Below, piece by piece: positions 8,970 through 15,611 of a stretch of 64,000 bases of DNA. Below the pieces are notes generated by a model. That model did not search any database, was not told where the DNA came from, and saw only the letters and a list, made by a program, of their open reading frames with translations. The first letter of the stretch is position 1, and the number at the start of each line of letters is the position of its first letter. This DNA comes from Sediminispirochaeta bajacaliforniensis DSM 16054 (GTDB lineage: Bacteria; Spirochaetota; Spirochaetia; DSM-16054; Sediminispirochaetaceae), in contig NZ_KB899424.1 in assembly GCF_000378205.1 (NCBI RefSeq), forward strand, positions 20,696 to 84,695, in the 5' to 3' direction. Both the position numbers and the translations under genes were made by a program.

Positions 8970-9743
8970 CTACTCCTTCCAAGGAAAGATCATTCCCTTA
9001 AGGCTACGATGCCCGACCAGCTCACGTTCTTCGACAAGCAAAGCATCCCAGGGAATCTTTCGGCGGTCGGCTTCGGCTTCCTCCTCAAGATAATCGTACT
9101 TTTTCATCAGAACCCTCAAGGCCCCCTGCCTTGCGAGGAGCACAGAAGAGAGCCCCGGCATGAGAAGAGCCGTCAAACAACTAAAAAGCATGGTAAAAAG
9201 CGCATGAAATGCCATAAAAATAGTAAAACCCGTATTATCGAAAAAAAGAATAAAACACTTTTTCAGAATAGTTTTCATGTCGCCGGGAAGTTGCACAAGG
9301 AGAGGGAAAAACCACTGTCCGGCAAGCCACCAAGCGATAGAAATCCAAAAGATGAGGCTCAGGGCAGCAAGGCCTACCACACCACCGAGCTGATAATAAA
9401 AAGGTACGATTATGGTAAGCAGGAATATATGGACAGCATTGATAAGTCCGAAGAAAAATGATTTTGGAAAGGCCTTTCCTATTGCCTTGAAAAGCCCTCG
9501 CAAATCGGGGCGTTTATAAGCGGCCATCTCGCCGGCGAGATGGGCAACACCCCCGTTGTAAAGAGTTAAAAGAATGACAGCCAACAAAGAGACAAGCATA
9601 GTAACTTGCCACCCTTCTCCCAAAAGCATCGGCAGGTATGCGGCAGCGGCAATAATGATAATCAGCCCCAGATTAAGGACAATGAGTGAAAGAAGATTGT
9701 CCCACCCGTCAAAAAACGCTTTCTTGATAAAAAAACCGGTCAT
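8970..9743 (-). CDS. Predicted multi-spanning membrane protein, unknown function
   Basis: 257 residues. About five to six hydrophobic segments are visible: around residues 17-42, 51-72, 92-125, 125-150 and 175-205. The N-terminus (MTGFFIKKAFFDGWDNLLSL) is amphipathic. The C-terminal ~50 residues are charged and presumably cytoplasmic. The layout recalls YesL/DUF624-type membrane proteins, but I cannot confirm this. The ATG at 9743 has AGGA upstream at workable spacing; the TTG at 9779 would overlap the preceding MFS gene. It is encoded between the MFS gene and the CYTH gene in one minus-strand operon. Confidence 0.7.
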   Translation of the reverse strand: MTGFFIKKAFFDGWDNLLSLIVLNLGLIIIIAAAAYLPMLLGEGWQVTMLVSLLAVILLTLYNGGVAHLAGEMAAYKRPDLRGLFKAIGKAFPKSFFFGLINAVHIFLLTIIVPFYYQLGGVVGLAALSLIFWISIAWWLAGQWFFPLLVQLPGDMKTILKKCFILFFDNTGFTIFMAFHALFTMLFSCLTALLMPGLSSVLLARQGALRVLMKKYDYLEEEAEADRRKIPWDALLVEERELVGHRSLKGMIFPWKE

Positions 9744-9775
9744 ACGTACTATCCTATCCTTCTGAAGCAGAAGCT

Positions 9776-11053
9776 TCAAGCTGATTGCCGGTCAACTTTA
9801 CCGAAGCGTAATGCAGGATAGGCAAGCCCGGATATGAGTCCGAGAAACAGCATTGCATATCCGATTCCCAATCTGTCGGCCGCAAGGCCGAAGAGCGGCG
9901 AAAAAATCGCCACCAGAATCGTTTTCAACTGACTCTCCCCCGAAAGCCCGGTAGCCATCACCGAATTCTTTATTCGATCGCTAAGCAGTCCCAGACTTGC
10001 CGGGCGCCGTACGTTTTCGAGCAGGTAATAGAAAATAAATACGATGATTGCGGCGACTTTCAGGCCAAGCAAAAGGAATATGCCGACCAATAGCATGGCC
10101 CCTACCGAACAGAGGAAGGTGGCATTTAGTCCACCATATTTTTGAGAAAAACGATTATGAAATCTGCCTGATCGACTGCTGGCCACACTCGTGAGAAGAT
10201 ACAAAACCATGTAGACGATTCCGGAAATCAGTGCAACCCGCTGATTCCCCTCCAAAAAAGCAAAGACAGGAAGCGCCAAAGCAAGGGCCTTTAGAATCGG
10301 CTGAACATAGTCCTTCACGGTTTTGAAGGAAGCATCAAAAAGACTTGAATTCAGAAGGGCCTGTCTGACCATGGGATCTCGGAACATGGAGGAAAAATCC
10401 CTCACGGTTTGTTTCATCATTTCAACTCTGCCCCGGGACCTGCGATCGGCGCACTCTTCATCACTATCGCAGGAAAAATCCAGCTCTTTCGGGTAGGTCA
10501 AAATCAAGCCCATTGCTGCTATGTAGGGAACAATACTCCAGAGAAACACGATCCGGTAGCTACCGGAAAAGAACACCAGCAATGCGGCAATCAAAGCGGA
10601 AAGTGCAGAACCCTTCTGAGACCAGCCTCGCGTATGACCATAATACTCTACCTTTTGTTCGGCCATCCCGTTGCGCTTTAGGTACTCCATAATCATCGCC
10701 TTATGGGTTCCTGAACGGAAACTCTCACCAAGGGCAAAGGCAATCATAGCGATAGCATAGAATGAAAAGCCGGGGAAAAGATAGAAAATTGTAAAGCTGA
10801 TAATATAGCTAAGGAAAGCACAAATCATTGCAGTTCTGCGGCCAAGGGTATCGGCAACAATACCGGTTGGAATTTCCGTAATATTTGTTGCAAGCTCGCG
10901 AACAGAATAAAGAACTCCTATTTGAAAAAAACTGATTCCCATTTCCCGGAAAAAGAGAACAAGAAATGGATCGAAAAACTGAAGATTTTTCAGGAAGCCA
11001 TACAAAGAAAACTTCCAAAACTGGAGGTCTTTCTTTATTTGAGAAGAAGCCAT
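9776..11053 (-). CDS. MFS transporter
   Basis: 425 residues with about twelve hydrophobic segments. The loop-2/3 signature of the major facilitator superfamily is seen as GIVADTLGRRTA. The family resembles MFS drug or metabolite exporters; the substrate cannot be told. The start ATG at 11053 has AGGAGGGG about six bases upstream. An in-frame ATG at 11107 would add 18 residues encoded across a terminator-like hairpin and has no ribosome binding site. Expression may be controlled by the leader described under the 11063-11165 repeats. It is the first gene of the run MFS - membrane protein - CYTH - smsC - smsB. Confidence 0.85.
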   Translation of the reverse strand: MASSQIKKDLQFWKFSLYGFLKNLQFFDPFLVLFFREMGISFFQIGVLYSVRELATNITEIPTGIVADTLGRRTAMICAFLSYIISFTIFYLFPGFSFYAIAMIAFALGESFRSGTHKAMIMEYLKRNGMAEQKVEYYGHTRGWSQKGSALSALIAALLVFFSGSYRIVFLWSIVPYIAAMGLILTYPKELDFSCDSDEECADRRSRGRVEMMKQTVRDFSSMFRDPMVRQALLNSSLFDASFKTVKDYVQPILKALALALPVFAFLEGNQRVALISGIVYMVLYLLTSVASSRSGRFHNRFSQKYGGLNATFLCSVGAMLLVGIFLLLGLKVAAIIVFIFYYLLENVRRPASLGLLSDRIKNSVMATGLSGESQLKTILVAIFSPLFGLAADRLGIGYAMLFLGLISGLAYPALRFGKVDRQSA

Positions 11054-11076
11054 CCTGTCCCCTCCTTGTAAACAGC

Positions 11077-11105
11077 AAAAAGCCCCCTTCCTTGTAAAAG
11101 GGGCC
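11077..11105 (-). terminator. Intrinsic terminator or attenuator upstream of the MFS gene
   Basis: Read on the minus strand: GCCCCTT, a short loop, AAGGGGGC, then TTTTT, ending about 24 nt before the MFS start codon. It may end the upstream ATC-hydrolase-like transcript. Because a good promoter lies just upstream (11134-11162), it may instead be a leader attenuator for the MFS gene. Confidence 0.6.
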
Positions 11106-11133
11106 ATTGGTAGTGGATATGATATATCACTGC

Positions 11134-11162
11134 ATAATATAACGGTTTTCTAACCTTTACAA
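11134..11162 (-). promoter_or_regulatory. Candidate promoter for the MFS operon
   Basis: Minus-strand TTGTAA (11157-11162), 17-nt spacer, TATTAT (11134-11139). The predicted start is near 11127, which leaves a leader of about 75 nt containing the terminator-like hairpin before the MFS ATG. Confidence 0.5.
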
Positions 11163-11203
11163 GGATTCCTGGAATGCTATTCGCACGGGGCTATGGTAAG
11201 AAT

Positions 11204-11659
11204 TCAAGGCTTTACTTCCTGCACGATTTCAACCGAGCAGCAGTTGTCGCCCTTCCACAAGGTCTTTTTTGTGGTGATCCTGGCAGTAGGATCGATGGCG
11301 TGAGCCATTTGATACATCGGTTCAAGGCAGTACATGTTGCAGGGATCGGAGGTCCCCATACTGCGGCAGATGCCGACGAACTTACATGTTTTGCTCTCAA
11401 TGGTGGTGGTGCTTTCTTTTTTTGATACTTCCCAGTCGGCACATTCAAACATGGCTGCCGAAAAGAGAAAGGGTTCTTCCACCTTGGTGAATTGGAAGGC
11501 CTCTTTCATGCGCTGAGCGTTCAACTCACCGAATTGGTGTTTGATCTCCGCCGCCTTTTCCTTGATGCCTGTGTCATCCAAAATCTTCTGATGCATGCCG
11601 AACTCACCCAAAAACGCGGTTTGTAAAAAATTGATTCTGCTTTTATCATCAATCTCCAT
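11204..11659 (-). CDS. L-2-amino-thiazoline-4-carboxylic acid hydrolase-like Cys-rich protein
   Basis: 151 residues. The C-terminal half carries a Cys pattern (CKFVGICRSMG, SDPCNMYCLEPM) followed by TKKTLWKGDNCCSVEI. This matches my memory of the ATC-hydrolase-like family, which typically ends in a G-D-x-C-C segment after conserved Cys residues. The true biochemical role of most members is unknown, and the conserved cysteines suggest metal or thiol chemistry. The start ATG at 11659 has AAAGGAG upstream. It lies between the sigma-factor gene (147 nt upstream) and the MFS gene on the same strand, so it could belong to the sigma factor's regulon. No membrane segment. Confidence 0.65.
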   Translation of the reverse strand: MEIDDKSRINFLQTAFLGEFGMHQKILDDTGIKEKAAEIKHQFGELNAQRMKEAFQFTKVEEPFLFSAAMFECADWEVSKKESTTTIESKTCKFVGICRSMGTSDPCNMYCLEPMYQMAHAIDPTARITTKKTLWKGDNCCSVEIVQEVKP

Positions 11660-11805
11660 AGTCTTCTCCTTTACATGGTTTATTGTTATGTGGAGACGAA
11701 AAGGGAAAAGGTGACCGACAAAATTCAGAAAAGACAGACAGGAAATAGCTAAGTGGCAGGCTGGAATGTATTACTTATCATTTTCGAAGTAAAACCAGGT
11801 AGAAA

Positions 11806-12540
11806 TTATGGTTTTTCGGCAACATCGGTGGTGAGCAACGCAAGCCAGTAATTCTTTGAGGGTAGCAGACCTCCTATCGCTTGAATCCGGCCGGTCTCTT
11901 TGATAACTGCGTGCACCTTGTCGTATTCCGCGGATAAATCCACGTCATCCACGGCCTGTCGAATGGTACAGGTGCACGAATCTTCATGATTGACCAGCCG
12001 ACATTGCTGTGTGAGATAGGCTTCCATCTTTTTATTGGCCCTGGATACCCGTTTTCGCAAGGTAGCGACCTCAACCCCGAAAATGCGGCTTAGTTCCGAG
12101 TACGGCAAGGGAATAACATCGCGAAATAAGTAAAGCAGGCGGTCTTCCGGGTTCAGGCAATGGAGCATTGCAGTCAGGCAGTGATCACAACTCTCCTTAA
12201 CCCAGGCCTCTTTTTCAGGGTCGGCATTACCGGGGATATCGATAGGATTCTCAGCGTAGTATGCATTCAGCTCGTCTCTACCGTAGACACCTTCTTTGTT
12301 CGCATGGCGAAGAATAGTCCGTCTGGCAACCGTGTACACCCAGGTGCTCACCGCTGAGTCACCCCGAAAACTCTTCCAGCTACGAACGATCTCAACCCAT
12401 GCCTCCTGCGCAGCTTCTTCCGCCACGGCGCGGTTAGAGATCATGCGTCGACTTAAGGAAGAGACCTTCGGGCCAAAATCTATAGCTATCCGTTCAAGGT
12501 TGGGACGTAGTATATCCATGGAGCAAAGTCTACCGATCAT
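11806..12540 (-). CDS. RNA polymerase sigma-70 family (ECF-type) sigma factor with Cys-rich C-terminal tail
   Basis: 244 residues from the ATG at 12540 (GGGGA six bases upstream); ATG 12519 is an alternative start. Region 2 is seen in AEEAAQEAWVEIVRSW and FRGDSAVSTWVYTVARRTI. Region 4 is seen in LPYSELSRIFGVEVATLRKRVSRANKKM. After region 4 there is an extra ~75-residue tail with Cys residues (QQCRLVNHEDSCTCTIRQA) that ordinary ECF factors lack. No anti-sigma gene is adjacent, so activity may be sensed by the tail, perhaps through metal or redox at the cysteines. A strong palindrome (12618-12649) lies upstream and may be an operator. Confidence 0.85.
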   Translation of the reverse strand: MIGRLCSMDILRPNLERIAIDFGPKVSSLSRRMISNRAVAEEAAQEAWVEIVRSWKSFRGDSAVSTWVYTVARRTILRHANKEGVYGRDELNAYYAENPIDIPGNADPEKEAWVKESCDHCLTAMLHCLNPEDRLLYLFRDVIPLPYSELSRIFGVEVATLRKRVSRANKKMEAYLTQQCRLVNHEDSCTCTIRQAVDDVDLSAEYDKVHAVIKETGRIQAIGGLLPSKNYWLALLTTDVAEKP

Positions 12541-12617
12541 AAGCGTCCCCGACAAGATAGAGCGGTCCTCTGCGATTGGATGATATTTTCCTGTTATGAG
12601 ATGTTTCGAGAGCGAAT

Positions 12618-12649
12618 AACCACGATTTGCATAAATGCAAATCGTGGTT
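12618..12649. repeat. Perfect palindrome, 15-bp arms with 2-nt centre
   Basis: AACCACGATTTGCAT, then AA, then ATGCAAATCGTGGTT. It lies 78 nt upstream of the sigma-factor start and 15 nt after the stop of the membrane-protein gene. No T-run follows on the minus strand, so an operator or an RNA hairpin is at least as likely as a terminator. Confidence 0.7.
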
Positions 12650-12664
12650 GTATGAAAACTGATC

Positions 12665-13237
12665 TTAGTTGCGACGATTATGAATTCGATATGCGTCACT
12701 TACCAACAGAATTGATATGATCTGCTGTCCCATCAGTACATAGTACTCCTGCCTCATCATCAATAAAGCAGCGCAAATATTACCGACCGATAGCCAGATA
12801 TAACCTGCCGATTTGGATTTTGCAAGAAAATACGTACCGAAAAGGAAACCGGATGCTATTCCAATTTCCATGACTTGATTGAGAGTTATTAAGCCGCCAA
12901 AGTCGTAAAGACTAAGGAACAAACCGGTAGCGATCATGCATTGGGCAAGATGGTTCAACCCCCGACACAAACCCAATGTACCGTTCCCTCGCCGTACAAT
13001 GATATATCCCATAAGAATAGAAGGAACACCACTTGTCTCAACGGCAGCGGCTATCCAGTTATGTTCCGATATGAAAATAAGAACCCAGAAAGGAACTCCT
13101 ATTAGATAAAACATCCAGGCGGCCATACGCCACTTTTGTTGATTTCGAGGGCCTTTTGTACGTTCGGCCATAGCAAAAAATACTTTGTTGAGAAGATAAA
13201 ATAGGCCGCCCGCAAATTGCAGAAATAGATTAACCAT
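12665..13237 (-). CDS. Small polytopic membrane protein, unknown function
   Basis: 190 residues with about six hydrophobic segments: roughly residues 4-22, 40-58, 65-82, 98-115, 125-140 and 145-180. It has a basic first loop (ERTKGPRNQQKWR) and a basic C-terminus (DAYRIHNRRN). The size and architecture recall PnuC or YgjV-type inner-membrane proteins, but no diagnostic motif was recognised. The ATG at 13237 has a GAGG about nine bases upstream. It precedes the sigma-factor gene on the same strand, separated by the 12618-12649 palindrome. A 480-bp non-coding gap lies upstream. Confidence 0.65.
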   Translation of the reverse strand: MVNLFLQFAGGLFYLLNKVFFAMAERTKGPRNQQKWRMAAWMFYLIGVPFWVLIFISEHNWIAAAVETSGVPSILMGYIIVRRGNGTLGLCRGLNHLAQCMIATGLFLSLYDFGGLITLNQVMEIGIASGFLFGTYFLAKSKSAGYIWLSVGNICAALLMMRQEYYVLMGQQIISILLVSDAYRIHNRRN

Positions 13238-13410
13238 ATATTGAACCTCTATGCGTCGAATAAACTAATAGCGATAAATCGACAGTGCTGCCGAAGCGCT
13301 ACAGGACTTGAAAAGAGAATGCGAATTTGAGTTTATTCGGAGGCGGCGGAGAGGTAGAAAAAGATATAGGGCAAAAAGAAAGAGGCTTGGCAAGTTTCAG
13401 GGAGATACTA

Positions 13411-13439
13411 TTGAATAGAACTGTTTTGGCCATTATATA
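13411..13439 (+). promoter_or_regulatory. Candidate promoter for a small RNA
   Basis: TTGAAT (13411-13416), 17-nt spacer, TATATA (13434-13439), pointing at the terminator at 13656-13688 with no gene between them. Confidence 0.4.
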
Positions 13440-13655
13440 CTCCCAAAATCCCAAGCAAAAACCAACAATAGAATGTACCTTTTCGTTTGTGCGTTGTCAA
13501 TCCAGGTTCTTTCCGGTACCTTTGGAAAAGATGTATGCTAAGTTTCCATAAAAAGATAGGAAAAATTACCTATATGATATATACTATGAATTCATAAGCC
13601 ATGGAAGCGTAGCTTATCTATCCTCTGGAATAAACGCTCCATAGTTGCTCCTATC

Positions 13656-13688
13656 AAGCCGGCAGAACGTTGTTTTGCCGGCTTTTTT
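13656..13688 (+). terminator. Strong intrinsic terminator (plus strand)
   Basis: AAGCCGGCA, an 11-nt loop, TGCCGGCTT and a run of six T. On the minus strand the stem is followed by TTGAT, a poor tail. It therefore fits a plus-strand transcript better than the end of the adjacent minus-strand MFS gene, although it could serve both. Confidence 0.75.
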
Positions 13689-13718
13689 GCTTAAACGCAC
13701 AGGCTTTGATAGAGAATC

Positions 13719-14930
13719 CTATTCTTCTTTTTTTATTCGTAAGAAGATACAACTGGAAAGTCCAAATACGATACCTGACAAAATCCATATCCCCGAAATT
13801 TTTATTATTCCTACTAACAAACTATACGCCAGAGAACCGATAATCCCACCAAACTGCATCATCAGAGACGAAAGCGACAACAGTGATGATCGTTTTTCAT
13901 CTGGAATTACCGAATTCAAAACCGTTCCCTCTGGTATACTTAACATTCCATTTACCATGAAAAGCAATAAATATATTGAGGCAAAAGAAAATAACCTTGC
14001 TTGAAATGATAGAACAATTATCAAGACACCTGTTATTATCCTGCCCAGGAACAGCAATACATTGGGCTTATCACTTTTTTTCCTTAAAATCAAATTTATT
14101 ATGCCGACACCTACCAACGAAGCCAAAAAATATCCGCTATTTATTACTCCGAAGATCCATGTCTTTGTTTCACCTTTTAAAATCCAGCTCATTTTAGGCT
14201 GCCAGTATAATTCTATGGCATTAAAACAGAAGCCCCAAATCATAGTTCCGAATATCAATAAGATAATTTTTCTGCTATTCGCTACTGTGCGCAAAGATTC
14301 TTTTACATACTTACTCAATCGTTTGTTCGTCTTTGTTGTATCGGCCGGTTCTTTTACCACTAGTAGCGTACATATAAATATGAGGAAAAGTATCAGAATC
14401 TGTGCCGTAAGATTACCATTATATCTATTTTGACCTGGAAAATACTTTTCCCAGACCATAGGTATTACGCCACCTGTCAAAGCCCCCATAGATAGTCCTA
14501 AAATTTCCCCCGCATTTAATATGCTAAGAAACTTATGAAGGCTCTCTTTTCCATGATCTTTGATGTATTTGTTTATGAACAAAGCCTCAATTGACCCCGA
14601 TGAAAAGGCCCTTGAAACTCCATACATCGCAAACCCAACAAAAAGAGTAACAATACTATTCGAAAAAAAGACAATGGTATAACCGACAATAGCTATGATA
14701 AGCGAAAACTGATAAACCGTTTTTTGCCCTACTATGTCAGAAATAATACCACTTGGAAACTCAAATATAACGATGAATATAGAATAGAGAGCGGTAATCA
14801 ATCCTAATGTATCGACACCACTGCCTTTCGACAACATCATCAGCGACATGACAGAAGTACCAATACCCACTGAAAACCAATGAAAAAATCGATTTAAAAA
14901 AGGTATGATAGACGCTTTCTCGATTGACAT
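13719..14930 (-). CDS. MFS transporter, AT-rich, probably acquired
   Basis: 403 residues with about twelve membrane segments and the MFS loop signature GIISDIVGQKTV. The next helix region (YGVSRAFSSGSIEALF) matches the layout of the other MFS protein in this window (GESFRSGTHKAMIMEY), so the two belong to related subfamilies. Codon use is strikingly different from its neighbours: AAA, AAT, ATT and TTT predominate and GC is visibly lower, pointing to recent transfer. It sits directly 3' of the tRNA-Met gene, a common integration neighbourhood, though I found no direct repeat of the tRNA end. The start region has only a weak GAG element. Confidence 0.85.
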   Translation of the reverse strand: MSIEKASIIPFLNRFFHWFSVGIGTSVMSLMMLSKGSGVDTLGLITALYSIFIVIFEFPSGIISDIVGQKTVYQFSLIIAIVGYTIVFFSNSIVTLFVGFAMYGVSRAFSSGSIEALFINKYIKDHGKESLHKFLSILNAGEILGLSMGALTGGVIPMVWEKYFPGQNRYNGNLTAQILILFLIFICTLLVVKEPADTTKTNKRLSKYVKESLRTVANSRKIILLIFGTMIWGFCFNAIELYWQPKMSWILKGETKTWIFGVINSGYFLASLVGVGIINLILRKKSDKPNVLLFLGRIITGVLIIVLSFQARLFSFASIYLLLFMVNGMLSIPEGTVLNSVIPDEKRSSLLSLSSLMMQFGGIIGSLAYSLLVGIIKISGIWILSGIVFGLSSCIFLRIKKEE

Positions 14931-15055
14931 GCTCTTATATATTTACTTTTTTACCAACCAATGTCCACCATGCATATGAATCAACCCCAACACTTGCATG
15001 GCAATCTAACCATTCTAAATATTCATGCTCACTAAAATTATCAATACGTACATTT

Positions 15056-15128
15056 TAGTGGCGAAGGGATTTGAACCCCTGACCGAACGGATATGAGCCG
15101 TTTGCTCTACCAACTGAGCTACGCCACC
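15056..15128 (-). tRNA. tRNA-Met (anticodon CAT)
   Basis: 73-nt cloverleaf read on the minus strand. Acceptor GGTGGCG pairs with CGCCACT (one G-T at the end). The D-arm is GCTC/GAGC, the anticodon stem AACGG/CCGTT with loop CTCATAT (anticodon CAT), and the T-arm AGGGG TTCAAAT CCCTT. The discriminator is A and no CCA is encoded. CAT could also belong to a lysidine-modified tRNA-Ile2, and a G1-T72 end pair is unusual for elongator Met. Initiator features (three G-C pairs in the anticodon stem) are absent. Confidence 0.93.
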
Positions 15129-15144
15129 ATGTTGAACGACGCAC

Positions 15145-15173
15145 ACTATACCAATCACCCTTTTTTATGTCAA
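15145..15173 (-). promoter_or_regulatory. Consensus promoter of the tRNA gene
   Basis: Minus-strand TTGACA (15168-15173), 17-nt spacer, TATAGT (15145-15150). The predicted start is about 10 nt before the mature tRNA 5' end. Confidence 0.8.
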
Positions 15174-15209
15174 TATCTTTATGATTTTTTACCGGAAGGA
15201 GTACTTCAT

Positions 15210-15608
15210 ATGACACACTCATACACATTGACCGTCCGGAGTTACGAATGCGATATGCATCGCCATGTAAACAACGCGGTCTACCTCAATTATCTGGAAG
15301 CGGCTCGAATGGGTTTCTTGAACGACGTCGACTTTGATTATGAAGCATTTCTCGACGCGGGATACGCTCTTTTTGTCGTCAATATTAATGCCCCTGCATT
15401 CCTCAACGATATACTGACGGTGCAGACAAGCCCTATAAAACGAAAACGCTTATCCGGCACATTCCTCCAGGAAGTGAAGAGGAAAGAGGCCTTACTGGCG
15501 AGGGCGGAAGTGACCTGGGCTTGCGTCAATCACTCAGGCAAACCCGTCCCGTTGCCGGAAGAATTTTCCGGACCTTGGATTGATCCCGAACCTGTGACGG
15601 TGGCGTAA
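15210..15608 (+). CDS. Acyl-CoA thioesterase, 4HBT hotdog family
   Basis: 132 residues, normal for a single hotdog domain. The N-terminal active-site signature is YECDMHRHVNNAVYLNYLEAAR, in which the Asp and the HVNN-Y element match 4-hydroxybenzoyl-CoA/YbgC-type thioesterases. It probably hydrolyses an acyl-CoA in the cytoplasm; the substrate is unknown. The ATG at 15210 follows GGAAGGA with a nine-base gap, which rules out longer frames reaching back into the tRNA gene. Its stop is 3 nt from the stop of the convergent ATPase/TPR gene. Confidence 0.87.
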   Translation: MTHSYTLTVRSYECDMHRHVNNAVYLNYLEAARMGFLNDVDFDYEAFLDAGYALFVVNINAPAFLNDILTVQTSPIKRKRLSGTFLQEVKRKEALLARAEVTWACVNHSGKPVPLPEEFSGPWIDPEPVTVA

Positions 15609-15611
15609 ATC

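Larger units (their letters stand above)
11063..11165 (-). repeat. Three 10-nt repeats in the MFS leader, one inverted
   Basis: On the plus strand TCCTTGTAAA occurs at 11063-11072 (covering the MFS ribosome binding site) and again at 11089-11098 (in the loop and stem of the terminator hairpin). Its reverse complement TTTACAAGGA occurs at 11156-11165. In a minus-strand read-through RNA the upstream copy could pair with either downstream copy, giving mutually exclusive structures. Confidence 0.6.
13238..13718. other. 480-bp gap with a candidate small RNA
   Basis: No convincing protein gene. A 74-codon plus-strand frame at 13327-13551 is low-complexity with no ribosome binding site and is probably spurious. 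The gap holds a plus-strand promoter candidate (13411-13439), a second -10-like TATACT (13580-13585) and a strong plus-strand terminator (13656-13688). An internal hairpin ATAAGC/GCTTAT lies at about 13594-13617. Together these suggest a non-coding RNA of about 100 or 240 nt. A spaced inverted pair GAATAAAC / GTTTATTC flanks about 13257-13338. Confidence 0.45.

Noticed and set aside
8589..9461. 290-codon plus-strand frame
   Set aside because: Antisense to the CYTH and membrane-protein genes, which have clear motifs and start signals.
11054..11107. Upstream start of the MFS protein at 11107
   Set aside because: No ribosome binding site and the added residues are encoded by the terminator hairpin; the ATG at 11053 has AGGAGGGG. 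Kept only as a possible leader reading frame.
13327..13551. 74-codon plus-strand ORF in the large gap
   Set aside because: No ribosome binding site, no recognisable sequence pattern, and overlapped by a promoter-like element; better read as non-coding.
13719..15128. Integrative element bounded by the tRNA gene
   Set aside because: No integrase and no direct repeat of the tRNA 3' end near 13.6 kb could be found.
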